Assembly (NCBI GenBank): GCA_026196875.1
Contig: JAPHTP010000154.1
Span: forward strand, 1 to 38,731
DNA: 38,731 nt
Direction of reading: 5' to 3'
DNA from: Kangiellaceae bacterium
GTDB taxonomy: Bacteria; Pseudomonadota; Gammaproteobacteria; Enterobacterales; Kangiellaceae
The translations under genes and the position numbers were made by a program. Within the stretch, counting starts at the first letter, position 1, and the number at the start of each line of letters is the position of its first letter. The notes below the pieces were generated by a model. That model had not been told where the DNA came from. It was given only the letters and a program-made list of their open reading frames with translations, and did not search any database. Positions 17,835-25,875 of the stretch are shown here, piece after piece.

Positions 17835-17918
17835 ATGAGTTTGAGTGTAGCAAATCCGTCTTATCGAATAAATTTTTTACACCCCTTAATTATCGGTTTG
17901 CTTACTAAAACGGATTAA
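17835..17918 (+). CDS. Possible 27-residue ORF antisense in the hemC-hemD gap
   Basis: On the plus strand GAGGAG (17823-17828) lies six bases before an ATG that opens 27 codons, ending in TAA just inside the 3' end of hemC. The middle is hydrophobic ([12 protein letters not shown]). The ribosome site is good but there is no other support, so chance is quite possible. Confidence 0.12.
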   Translation: MSLSVANPSYRINFLHPLIIGLLTKTD

Positions 17919-18832
17919 TGAGCCCCAACTTCTTCCAGAATTTTGTCGGCACCTGCTGACAATAACTGTTCGGCTATCTCTATTCCGAGTTGTTCGGCAT
18001 TTTCTTTTGGACCCGAAATCTGTTTTTGAATAATCTCCGAACCGTCTAGCGCACCAACTAATGCTTCAATATGAACTTCTTTCCCATGGATTTTCGCAAA
18101 AGCGCCTATCGGCACCTGGCAGCCTCCCTGTAAGCGGTTATTTACTGCACGCTCTGCTTTAACTCGAATGGCGGTTTCCTGATGATTCAACGGAGCCAAT
18201 AATTGTTTAGTTGTTTCGTCGTCAACCCTGCACTCAATGCCTACTGCACCTTGTCCACCCGCAGGTAGGATCCAGTCTGCTGGAATTGTTTGCGCGATAC
18301 GCTCTGGCATACCTAGGCGGATCAATCCGGCGGCAGCCAAAATTATGGCGTCGTATTGGCCTTCGTCTAGTTTGCCGAGGCGGGTTCCTAAGTTACCACG
18401 CAAATCGCGGATATCAAGATCCGGTCGTTTTGCTTTGAGTTGGCATTGACGACGTAAACTGGAGGTTCCAATAATAGCGCCTAGCGGTAATTCGTCGATT
18501 GTTGAATATTTGTTGGAGACAAATGCATCTTGCGGATCTTCGCGTTCGCAAATGACTTCTAAACCGAGTCCTGGTGGAAATTCCATTGGCACATCTTTCA
18601 TTGAATGAACGGCAATATCTGCTCGGTTTTCCAACATGGCGATTTCTAGTTCTTTAACAAACAATCCTTTGCCGCCAATTTTTGCCAAAGGCGTATCGAG
18701 AATTTTGTCACCCTTGGTCGACATAGGAACCAGCTCGACTTGTAAGTCGGGATGAAATTTTTCTAGCTCAGCTTTGACAAATTCTGCTTGCCATAAAGCT
18801 AAAGGGCTTTTACGTGTTGCAATTCTAATCAT
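17915..18832 (-). CDS. hemC: Hydroxymethylbilane synthase (porphobilinogen deaminase)
   Basis: 305 residues from [17 protein letters not shown], which is the family start. The frame is open 14 codons further (18874) but those residues are not family-like. It joins four porphobilinogens into hydroxymethylbilane on a dipyrromethane cofactor. Visible landmarks: [14 protein letters not shown], catalytic Asp80 in [34 protein letters not shown], and cofactor-attaching Cys238 in [10 protein letters not shown]. All are intact. It is the first gene of hemC-hemD-hemX-hemY. A dyad overlapping a candidate -10 box lies just upstream. Confidence 0.97.
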   Translation of the reverse strand: MIRIATRKSPLALWQAEFVKAELEKFHPDLQVELVPMSTKGDKILDTPLAKIGGKGLFVKELEIAMLENRADIAVHSMKDVPMEFPPGLGLEVICEREDPQDAFVSNKYSTIDELPLGAIIGTSSLRRQCQLKAKRPDLDIRDLRGNLGTRLGKLDEGQYDAIILAAAGLIRLGMPERIAQTIPADWILPAGGQGAVGIECRVDDETTKQLLAPLNHQETAIRVKAERAVNNRLQGGCQVPIGAFAKIHGKEVHIEALVGALDGSEIIQKQISGPKENAEQLGIEIAEQLLSAGADKILEEVGAH

Positions 18833-18858
18833 TGAAGTTGTATTCAAAAATCCAGGTT

Positions 18859-18877
18859 GCGGTGATTTTAGCACCGC
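18859..18877 (-). promoter_or_regulatory. Dyad around a candidate -10 box upstream of hemC
   Basis: On the minus strand, GCGGTG and CACCGC form a perfect 6-bp dyad whose seven-base centre contains TAAAAT, preceded by TG one base before, like an extended -10 element. It ends about 26 bases before the hemC ATG. No convincing -35 is seen. If it is the promoter, a dimeric repressor could cover it. Confidence 0.35.
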
Positions 18878-18967
18878 TGCTTGAATCTTGGAATGATAAG
18901 GATCAGTTAGCCAAAAATAAGGGGATAAGCAGTGCTAGCAACAATCAAAACTTAGGTAAACGAAAAA

Positions 18968-19357
18968 CTATCCGCCAAACTGCAGAATCACGGCACTTGA
19001 TTTGCTGCGCTTCTCGATTATTTCATTGCTGTGGATCACATACCCAAGATCTTCCAGAAAAGCTCTAAGATCGGCTACGCTGTTCCACATCAATTTGGAA
19101 ATTTCTAAACATGCGTGCATGGGGTTGCTGGCTCGGCTTCTAACAGCGTTGACCCTGAACATCAATCCATTCAGGCGATGTTGGTATTCTTCTGGTGCTG
19201 ATTGAATAAGTTCGTCTATAACTTGTTGGCGCTGTTGTTCAAATGCGAGTGGATCATTTTCGTAGAGTGTTTTCCAAGCGCTAAAGTCAAATTCGTACCG
19301 GCCAGCACTTTTATCTGGTTTTGTTTTATCTTCCGCCCCTTTTTCAAAACTACTCAT
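18968..19357 (-). CDS. DUF3135 family protein
   Basis: 129 residues. The segment FDFSAWKTLYENDPLAFEQQRQ, then VIDELIQSAPEEYQHRLNGL and ASNPMHACLEISKLMW, is the DUF3135 pattern. The fold is helical and the protein has no signal or membrane segment. A similar role to other helical regulators has been suggested for neither this nor its relatives, so function is unknown. GGAG lies five bases before the ATG at 19357. It reads in the same direction as hemC, about 135 bases upstream of it. Confidence 0.85.
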   Translation of the reverse strand: MSSFEKGAEDKTKPDKSAGRYEFDFSAWKTLYENDPLAFEQQRQQVIDELIQSAPEEYQHRLNGLMFRVNAVRSRASNPMHACLEISKLMWNSVADLRAFLEDLGYVIHSNEIIEKRSKSSAVILQFGG

Positions 19358-19808
19358 TAAGACTCCTCAACCACAAAATTTATTATTATCAATGACTTTA
19401 ATGATATGGGTCTGTTGTTCTTTCGTTATGCACCACTGTCATTGCTCATTTTTGTTCTAAGCAGCTATGCATGACGAAGGAGTAACAGGTCCTAGTAAAT
19501 GCTATCAAAAATGTTTGTTGAGGTGTTCATTAAATAAACACATGTTATTTAGTAATCTAGTGTCTATCGATAGTTACTTCATAAGCCCGGATTAACAATA
19601 GCTTTAACTTTTGTAAGTAACTATTTGAAATAGAAGAAGTTGAATAGCGGAACTTTAAGATTTAGCGAAGTTCAATAAATAACAAAACTTTATAACCGAG
19701 CGATTATCGATCAGCAAAAAATCTATGTGAATATTAAGAACTTTTTTTGAAATTCAAGCAAGCGTTTAGTTTTTGGCAATGCTTGCTTATAAGCAGGTTT
19801 GTTTTTAT
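19358..19808. other. 451-base AT-rich intergenic region
   Basis: This region holds the promoter side of the DUF3135 gene (right after 19357) and the 3' end of the permease transcript. An inverted repeat, AAGCAAGC (19756-19763) with GCTTGCTT (19781-19788), may form a terminator hairpin; on the plus strand it is followed after a few bases by a T-rich run. A weaker pair, GTGTT/AACAC, lies near 19530. I see no short gene with a ribosome site and no RNA gene. Confidence 0.5.
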
Positions 19809-21125
19809 TTAGAAAAGTATGAAAATAAGCGTACCGATAATAAGTCCACTCAACACAAAAATAACGGTACAGTAGCCCATTATTTGCCGAATATTAAGCC
19901 CGGCAATACCAAGCAGCGGAAGCGCCCAGAAAGGTTGGATCATATTGGTCCAGGCGTCACCCCAGGCAACGGCCATTGCAGCGTGGTTGATTGCGACGGA
20001 TAACTCCTGTGCTGCAGGGATCACAATCGGCGCTTGAACTGCCCACTGCCCACCGCCGGAAGGCACGAAAAAATTCACCACTCCAGCGCTGACAAAGGTA
20101 AGAACTGGAAAAGAATCTTGACTGGAAATTTCCACAAACCACTGGCTGACGCTGTCGGCTAATCCCGATTGTACCATCATGCCCATCAAGCCGGCATAAA
20201 TAGGAAATTGCAAAATAATACCGCTGGCACCGCTAACCGCTTTTTTTAAAGCAAACAAATAATTATGCGGATTAACGTGTAACATCAGTCCGCCGGTCAG
20301 TAATATTAAGTTAATAATATTCAGGTTAAGCCCTTTGCCATCCGTAAAATAAGAAAATAAATACAGTCCACACATTGCAGCCAATAAATAATTAATTGCA
20401 GGATTGTGTTCTAAACGTTCGGCCGGCGACAATTTAGATTTATCAACTAAAGTGGATTCCTCTTCTGTTGAATGAAACTCGATAATTTGATCCTTGGGTT
20501 GCATCAATAAGTTGATAATAGGTAGTGCTACCAATAATGAAGCGACTATGATTAAGTTTTCAATTGAAAAGATGGTTTGCGAAACATTGATCACTTCTCC
20601 ACCTAGCAACTGATTCAGTGAGTCCTTATTGTCCGAAGCAATCTTTAATGGAATAGAGCCTGATAGACCACCGTGCCAAACTAAGAACCCACTATAGGCA
20701 GAAGCAATCAATAGTGGAAAATGAACACCTTGAACTCGATTGGCAACTTCTCGTGCAACCAGTGCACCCACAACCAACCCGAATCCCCAGTTGATCCATG
20801 CGGCAATTATCGAAACCAGGGTAACCAATACTATGCTCTGGGAAGGCGAATTCGCCAATGATGCCAGTTTCCGTAGTCCTAATTGAACCGGTTTACTCAT
20901 CGCCAATACGTGGCCAAGTACTAATATCAAAACCATTTGCATTGAAAAGCTCAGCAGTTTCCAAAAGCCTCCGCCCCAATGATTGGCCATCTGAATAGGT
21001 GTCTGCTGTTGAAACAACATGCCACAAATAAATACTACTGCCGATAAAATAACGGCAAATAGAAATGCATCAGGAAGCCAACGCTGCATTAAGCGGCTAA
21101 AAAAGTCTGCACTGGATTTAATCAT
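19809..21125 (-). CDS. atoE: AtoE-type short-chain fatty acid permease
   Basis: 438 residues, almost entirely hydrophobic with about ten to twelve membrane helices. The start (FFSRLMQRWLPDAFLFAVILS), GGGFWKLLSFSMQM, INWGFGLVVGALVAREV, AYSGFLVWHGGLSGS and FFVPSGGGQWAVQAPI are the conserved blocks of the TIGR00366/AtoE family, which moves acetoacetate and other short-chain fatty acids into the cell. Some members act with ato catabolic genes; none lie here, so the substrate is not fixed. ATG at 21125 has AGGAA eight bases upstream. It diverges from the yheV-hpt unit. Confidence 0.9.
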   Translation of the reverse strand: MIKSSADFFSRLMQRWLPDAFLFAVILSAVVFICGMLFQQQTPIQMANHWGGGFWKLLSFSMQMVLILVLGHVLAMSKPVQLGLRKLASLANSPSQSIVLVTLVSIIAAWINWGFGLVVGALVAREVANRVQGVHFPLLIASAYSGFLVWHGGLSGSIPLKIASDNKDSLNQLLGGEVINVSQTIFSIENLIIVASLLVALPIINLLMQPKDQIIEFHSTEEESTLVDKSKLSPAERLEHNPAINYLLAAMCGLYLFSYFTDGKGLNLNIINLILLTGGLMLHVNPHNYLFALKKAVSGASGIILQFPIYAGLMGMMVQSGLADSVSQWFVEISSQDSFPVLTFVSAGVVNFFVPSGGGQWAVQAPIVIPAAQELSVAINHAAMAVAWGDAWTNMIQPFWALPLLGIAGLNIRQIMGYCTVIFVLSGLIIGTLIFILF

Positions 21126-21281
21126 TATTATTATTCCTAAGAGGAAATCAGAGGCGGATAACTTACCATATTTTCAACCGTCTTTTGTAGATGGACATTG
21201 GAAGTCTCGAAAGAACATGAGTGGCTTCAGGGGGACAAAAAAACATAAGCGGCAAACAATGCGAGTTTTTATGCACAATCT

Positions 21282-21302
21282 TATTTTATCAGTGATAAAA
21301 TA
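21282..21302. promoter_or_regulatory. Perfect 21-bp palindrome, tetO-like core, upstream of yheV
   Basis: Arms TATTTTATCA and TGATAAAATA are perfect reverse complements around a single G. The central 11 bases, TATCAGTGATA, are identical to the core of the classical tet operator, which is bound by TetR as a dimer. It lies 30 bases before the yheV ATG and in the region shared with the divergent permease gene. No TetR-family gene is present in the window. Confidence 0.6.
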
Positions 21303-21332
21303 CGTCCTTCGAAGAGAAAAGTATTGTTTTTT

Positions 21333-21545
21333 ATGAAACCTAGTCAAAGATTTGTGTCGGGGGCGACCTGCCCGAAATGCGGTGAACAAGATTCGTTATT
21401 GATCGACAGCGAAGATCAAAGTATCGAGTGCGTTGATTGTGGCTTTACTCAAACACCCGAGCAAAGAGATGAAAAAAACTCCGCTAAAAGCCCTTCGAAA
21501 GTCAAGGCTGGAGATATCATCGACATAACTCAACTCAAAGACTAA
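21333..21545 (+). CDS. yheV: YheV-type zinc-ribbon protein (TIGR02443/DUF2387)
   Basis: 70 residues. MKPSQRFVSGATCPKCGEQD aligns with E. coli YheV (RFIAGAVCPECQAQD), and the second knuckle is CVDCGFTQ. The four cysteines in two CxxC pairs would bind zinc. The tail after residue 45 is charged, and ends GDIIDITQLKD. I chose ATG at 21333, since the family starts a few residues before RF; a TTG three codons earlier is also open. First gene of a three-gene unit with hpt (32-base gap). Its function is not known. Confidence 0.85.
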   Translation: MKPSQRFVSGATCPKCGEQDSLLIDSEDQSIECVDCGFTQTPEQRDEKNSAKSPSKVKAGDIIDITQLKD

Positions 21546-21577
21546 CTAAATAACATTTGGAATAGAGAATCCTAATT

Positions 21578-22138
21578 GTGACTTTAGACGAACTTAATCA
21601 GGTAAAACAAAGTGCCACGCTGCTTCACAACAAAAGCACCATTGATGAAGCTCTGGTGAAAATGGCGGATAAAATCAATCGAGATTATAAAGATAAGAAT
21701 CCCGTTTTCTTAGTTGTGATGAATGGTGGATTAGTATTCGCTGGAAAGCTACTTCCCTTACTTAAGTTTCCAGGACAAATCGACTACTGCCATGCAACTC
21801 GCTATCGCGGTGAAACCCGGGGGGGAGAACTCGTATGGAAAGCCGGACCACAAAAGCCGCTGCAGGGGAGACATGTCATTTTGATCGACGACATTTTAGA
21901 CGAAGGTCTCACTTTACATGCAATTATCAATGAGTGTGAAAAGTGGCAAGTGGCGTCAGTAAAAAGCGCCGTCTTGATAGAAAAGCTTCATGATCGCAAA
22001 GCTTTTTCCGGAATGAAGCCAGACTATTGTGAACTAACTAGCCCTGATCATTATGTGTTTGGTTGTGGCATGGACGTTGATCATTATTGGCGTAATACAG
22101 AGTCAATTTATATCTATAATCCGCTAGAAAAAAATTAG
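21578..22138 (+). CDS. hpt: Hypoxanthine-guanine phosphoribosyltransferase
   Basis: 186 residues. The PRPP-binding loop HVILIDDILDEGLTL (about 99-113) is exact for type I phosphoribosyltransferases, and VVMNGGLVFAGKL (47-59) is the N-terminal PPi loop region. YRGETRGGELVW is the flexible hood typical of this branch (PA4645-like), and GCGMDVDHYWRN is the conserved C-terminal end. It converts hypoxanthine or guanine plus PRPP to IMP or GMP. It starts with GTG at 21578; no ATG fits. The next gene, an MTA/SAH nucleosidase, follows after 18 bases, and its product releases adenine, so the two fit purine salvage. Confidence 0.93.
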   Translation: MTLDELNQVKQSATLLHNKSTIDEALVKMADKINRDYKDKNPVFLVVMNGGLVFAGKLLPLLKFPGQIDYCHATRYRGETRGGELVWKAGPQKPLQGRHVILIDDILDEGLTLHAIINECEKWQVASVKSAVLIEKLHDRKAFSGMKPDYCELTSPDHYVFGCGMDVDHYWRNTESIYIYNPLEKN

Positions 22139-22156
22139 TAAAGTCGAGGGTTATTT

Positions 22157-22900
22157 ATGACTGAACAAATTAAAAACGTTACGCTTTTAATGGCAATGCA
22201 ACAGGAGGCGCAGCCGCTCATCGATTCGTTGCAAATGCTCGAGTCAACAAGCGCGATTCACCCGCAATTACCTATGCGCTGCTTTCAAAAAAAAATTGGC
22301 ACTTTAAGTTTGTCACTATTAGTCAGCGGAATCGATAATCGTCACCAAGTAGATAACATCGGCAGTGAAGCGGCAACGTTAATGGCTTACGAGGCGATTA
22401 CTCAGCTTAAGCCAGACTTACTAATTTCTGCAGGGACTGCTGGCGGATTTGCGAAAAGAGGTGCACAGATTGGAACTATTTATGTCAGTGAAGAACATTT
22501 TATTTATCATGACCGTCATGTATCTTTGCCTGGGTTTGAGCAATCTGCAATAGGTAAATACCCGGCCGCAAAAGTGAGCAGGTTGGCAAAGAATCTTCAT
22601 TTAAAAACAGGCGTGATTTCTACTGGTTCTTCACTGGAAAAAAGTGATAAAGATGTGTTAATCATAGATAAACATGATGCCGTAGCAAAAGAAATGGAAG
22701 CCGCGGGAATAGCGTGGGTGGCGATGTTATTTAATGTGCCAATGATGGCACTAAAGTCAATTACCAATTTATTAGATGAAGACAATAAATCTGAAGCGGA
22801 GTTTGTTAAAAATTTAGAAACTGCTTCGCAGTCATTGCATGATAAAGTGTTGGAGTTGGTAGATTATTTACAGAATAAGTCTGTTGTGGACTTGGCTTAG
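22157..22900 (+). CDS. 5'-methylthioadenosine/S-adenosylhomocysteine nucleosidase family
   Basis: 247 residues. It cleaves methylthioadenosine (and often S-adenosylhomocysteine) to adenine and the thioribose. Catalytic Glu17 lies in LLMAMQQEA, SAGTAGGF is the phosphorylase/nucleosidase-superfamily loop, Met180-Glu181 (KEMEAAG) would hold the ribose, and Asp207 (ITNLLDED) is in the position of the purine-protonating aspartate. The sequence looks closer to plant-type MTA nucleosidases than to E. coli MtnN, so activity on S-adenosylhomocysteine is uncertain. ATG with GAGGG upstream. Last gene of yheV-hpt unit. Confidence 0.88.
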   Translation: MTEQIKNVTLLMAMQQEAQPLIDSLQMLESTSAIHPQLPMRCFQKKIGTLSLSLLVSGIDNRHQVDNIGSEAATLMAYEAITQLKPDLLISAGTAGGFAKRGAQIGTIYVSEEHFIYHDRHVSLPGFEQSAIGKYPAAKVSRLAKNLHLKTGVISTGSSLEKSDKDVLIIDKHDAVAKEMEAAGIAWVAMLFNVPMMALKSITNLLDEDNKSEAEFVKNLETASQSLHDKVLELVDYLQNKSVVDLA

Positions 22901-23006
22901 CAAACATCATATTCAAAATAAAAATCTATCACCAGCCCAAAGAAATCTTGAGTTAGACAATCTAAATAGGTCGGTTGAGTTAGCTTGGAACATTTATAAA
23001 AGATCT

Positions 23007-23870
23007 TTAATTACTTTGTTTCTGCATTTCATAGTCTATTAATAATTCAATAACTTGGTGATCACTCGCCGAAGCAGCGAGTGATTCCAGTAGTGAAGGC
23101 CTTTGGGGTAAATAGATAGAAAGTTCATCTCTAAGTGCAAGTTTGATCCCGTTCGAATCTAAATCACCTACCTTTGTGCCTAGCAAAGATTCAATATCAT
23201 GTTTTAATGTCAACATGCTATCTTCTTTTAGGCTTGTGACATAACCGACAAGAGGCACTCCCACTATTTTTTTAAATGCAATCCTAAATGCAGATTCTGT
23301 TCGGTAGCCAGATTTTTGAATAACGGTAGCTATGCTGGTTCCTTTTTTGAGAAGGTTAACAGCATGCTCTATTCTTTTCTTCTCCAGCATTTGCATTGGA
23401 GTAATATCAAATAAATCGACAAATTTTCGATGCAGGGTACGCTCTGAAATGCCTAGTGTATTAGCAAATAGGGAGATATTAAAGTCGGCGTTTTTAAAAT
23501 TTTGGTTAAGTGTGTCTTCTAGTTTTTCACGTGATTCTTCTTTTAACTTAGTATCTCGACTAGCGAAGAGTTTGGCGTACTTTCCGATGGAAATACCTTC
23601 GACTTTCTTAAATGCTACTCTAAGGGTAAATACGCTTTTATAGCCTGCAGGTTCAACCGTTTCTTCAACCGAGAAATTATTTTTCAAACAATTCTTAGCT
23701 TGTTCTATCCTACATGTTCTAATAATGTTGCCAGGAGAGTCGAGACAATATGAGTGACAGTAACGACTGATAGTTTTTTCAGATAACGACAACTTAGCTG
23801 CAAGTAGAGAGACATTGAAGTCCGGGTTGCAGTAATTATCCTTGATGCATTTTAGAATTTCGGCTTTGAT
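23007..23870 (-). CDS. Regulator with two tandem AraC-type DNA-binding domains
   Basis: About 287 residues. Domain one, from about residue 10, has DFNVSLLAAKLSLSEKTISR, then FTLRVAFKKVEGISIGKYAKLF. Domain two, from about residue 125, has DFNISLFANTLGISERTLHR, then SAFRIAFKKIVGVPLVGYV. Each is a complete double helix-turn-helix AraC unit. There is no sensor domain before them, and a 75-residue helical tail of unknown role follows. The usual start codons are missing: the first TTG (23792) would cut domain one, whereas the frame opens at ATT-ATC (23873-23868) after a TAA, with AGGAG at 23882-23878, seven bases before ATC. I therefore put the start at ATC 23870. ATT at 23873, or a decayed gene, are alternatives. 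No close neighbour gene hints at targets. Confidence 0.75.
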   Translation of the reverse strand: MKAEILKCIKDNYCNPDFNVSLLAAKLSLSEKTISRYCHSYCLDSPGNIIRTCRIEQAKNCLKNNFSVEETVEPAGYKSVFTLRVAFKKVEGISIGKYAKLFASRDTKLKEESREKLEDTLNQNFKNADFNISLFANTLGISERTLHRKFVDLFDITPMQMLEKKRIEHAVNLLKKGTSIATVIQKSGYRTESAFRIAFKKIVGVPLVGYVTSLKEDSMLTLKHDIESLLGTKVGDLDSNGIKLALRDELSIYLPQRPSLLESLAASASDHQVIELLIDYEMQKQSN

Positions 23871-23982
23871 AATTTAACTCCTAGCGTGTATTTTCGACTT
23901 GTTATCTCGCTATTCATCGACATTATTAAAAATCAATTGCAAATTGGTTGAACTGAAATGGAATTGTAATCCAATTCCAAGT

Positions 23983-24879
23983 CTAGTTAAACTCTTCCAG
24001 CTGTTCCTGCAACTCCAGCCATTCTTCCTCTAATGATTCGAGCTCTACCTTAACTTCATTAGAACGATCTACGGTTTGGGTCAGTTTTGCCTTATTCTCT
24101 TCAGTATATAGAGATGTATCTGAAAGTAATGTTTCAAGTTTACCTTGCTCTTTTTGCAGATCCAACATTGACTGGTCAATCTTCTTAATCCGATTAGAAA
24201 TCGGAGCCTTCTTTTTACGCTGTTCGGCTTCCAATCGTTTTTGCTCTTTACGTGAAGCCGCAGAATTTTCCTTCGTTTCTTTGGATGTCTTTTCCGCTGC
24301 TCCCCAACGATTTTCATTAAGCCATTTTTGGTAGTCGCTTAAATCGCCGTTAAACGGATTCACCTGGCCATCATTAACCAACCAGAATTCATCAACTACA
24401 CTTTCCATCAAGTTTTTATCATGCGCAACCAGTAAAACTGCGCCGTCAAAGTCTTGCAGCGATAAAGCCAGAGCCTCTCGCATTTCAATATCAAAGTGGT
24501 TGGTCGGTTCATCGAGTAACAAAAGATTGGGTTTTTGCCAGGTGATCATTGCTAGTACAAGTCTCGCTTTTTCACCGCCGGAAAAGCCGCTGACTTTATC
24601 TAGCGTTTTGTCTCCATGAAAAGCAAAGCCACCGAGAAAGTTTCGAGCTTCTTGCTCACTAATATCATCTCCCAAAGATTGAATGTGCCAGAGAGGAGAT
24701 TGATCAAGGTTCAATTGTTCAACTTGGTGCTGAGCGAAGTAACCCGCTTTAAAGTGCTTATTACGATTCAATTCACCGGATTGCTTTTCGAGTTCGCCGC
24801 AAATTAATTTGATCAGGGTTGATTTTCCCTCACCATTTCGGCCTAGAAGCCCAATTCGTTGTCCAGCTAATATGCGCAT
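23983..24879 (-). CDS. YheS C-terminal half (ATPase domain 2)
   Basis: 298 residues from the first ATG after the stop: Walker A GRNGEGKST (13-21), signature FSGGEKARL, Walker B LLLLDEPTNHFD, H-loop VAHDKNLM, then a coiled-coil C-terminus. The 44 codons between the stop and this ATG still read as YheS (LTELINIESGDVGYGN, with the A-loop Tyr), and contain no ATG, GTG, TTG or CTG. A protein made from this ATG would lack the A-loop and the first strand, so reinitiation here would give a defective ATPase. Confidence 0.75.
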   Translation of the reverse strand: MRILAGQRIGLLGRNGEGKSTLIKLICGELEKQSGELNRNKHFKAGYFAQHQVEQLNLDQSPLWHIQSLGDDISEQEARNFLGGFAFHGDKTLDKVSGFSGGEKARLVLAMITWQKPNLLLLDEPTNHFDIEMREALALSLQDFDGAVLLVAHDKNLMESVVDEFWLVNDGQVNPFNGDLSDYQKWLNENRWGAAEKTSKETKENSAASRKEQKRLEAEQRKKKAPISNRIKKIDQSMLDLQKEQGKLETLLSDTSLYTEENKAKLTQTVDRSNEVKVELESLEEEWLELQEQLEEFN

Positions 24880-25011
24880 TCGGATACTACGAAGGATTGT
24901 TATGTTTCCATAGCCAACGTCACCGGATTCTATATTGATAAGTTCCGTTAAGTTTTTATTAATCGGTGCAAACTCAAACCCGAATTTAGTGCGGATTTGT
25001 ACGGCACTGAC

Positions 25012-25875
25012 TTAGTCCATTTTTTCAAGCGCTTTAACTCGGCCCTGCGCTTGAGTAGCCTTACTGGCTTTGGCTTTAAAACGAGTAATAAATTTTTCTA
25101 AATGCTCGATTTCTTTTTGTTGCTTTTCAAATTGTGCTTGTTGTAACACTTCTCTCTCGTGCTTTTGCTTTTCAAAGCTAGAGTAGTTCCCAGTGTATTG
25201 GAAAATGCTCTGGTTTTCAAAATGCAGAATATGGCTGGTAAAGCTATCAAGAAAATCTCTATCGTGAGATATAGTCATTAACATGCCTTCGTATTGACGT
25301 AGAAAACCTTGCAGCCAAAGGACCGCCTCTAAGTCCAGGTGGTTTGTTGGTTCGTCCAAAAGTAACAATTCGGCCGGTTGTATTAGTGCTTGGGCTAGAT
25401 TTAGCCGCATACGCCAACCGCCGGACAGTTGTTTAACCTTAGTCGCCATTTGTTCTTCGGTAAAACTCAACCCTGTCAATAACTTGGCTGCCTGGGAGGG
25501 TAGAGACCAGCCATTAATAGCTTCTAATTTTGCATGGATATTAGCTATCGCATGACCATCGGAGTCTGCTTCGGCGTGTTTGAGTGCTTCAGTAAGCTGG
25601 TGATATTCCTGGTGCCCAGATAAAACATAATCAACGGCACTTAACTCACTAGCTGGAGTTTCCTGTTTGGCCGATGCGACACGCCATTTAGAGGGGATCT
25701 CCAGTTCTCCGCTTTCAGGTGATAGTTCTCCTCTAACCATTTGAAATAGGCTTGATTTACCACAGCCATTTTTGCCAACGATCCCTATTTTTTGATCGGG
25801 ATATAAAGTTAGGCTGGTTTTATCGAGTAATTGTTTACTTCCCTGATACAAGGAAAGCTGCTTAAGGCGAATCAT
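25012..25875 (-). CDS. YheS N-terminal half (ATPase domain 1)
   Basis: 287 residues with a complete first nucleotide-binding domain: A-loop Tyr10, Walker A GKNGCGKSS (34-42), signature LSGGWRMRL, Walker B LLLLDEPTNHLD, and H-loop ISHDRDFL. It then enters the long charged helical linker typical of ABC-F proteins (about 225-285, FEKQKHEREVLQQAQFEKQ onward) and ends in the middle of it at TAA. Confidence 0.85.
   Translation of the reverse strand: MIRLKQLSLYQGSKQLLDKTSLTLYPDQKIGIVGKNGCGKSSLFQMVRGELSPESGELEIPSKWRVASAKQETPASELSAVDYVLSGHQEYHQLTEALKHAEADSDGHAIANIHAKLEAINGWSLPSQAAKLLTGLSFTEEQMATKVKQLSGGWRMRLNLAQALIQPAELLLLDEPTNHLDLEAVLWLQGFLRQYEGMLMTISHDRDFLDSFTSHILHFENQSIFQYTGNYSSFEKQKHEREVLQQAQFEKQQKEIEHLEKFITRFKAKASKATQAQGRVKALEKMD

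Larger units (their letters stand above)
23983..25875 (-). pseudogene. yheS: yheS-type ABC-F ATPase interrupted by one in-frame TAA
   Basis: Joined through one stop codon, the frame gives about 630 residues against 637 in E. coli YheS. The TAA at 25014-25012 sits after LEKMD, and the next residues, VSAVQIRTKFGFEFAP, continue the family alignment without a frame shift; the position is Leu in YheS (MELIAPAHV). A single base change (TTA or similar to TAA) explains it. Both ATPase halves keep every motif. Either this is a recent nonsense mutation, a sequencing error, a recoded stop, or a split gene made of two proteins. See the two halves below. ABC-F proteins act on ribosomes to rescue or modulate translation. 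Confidence 0.75.
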
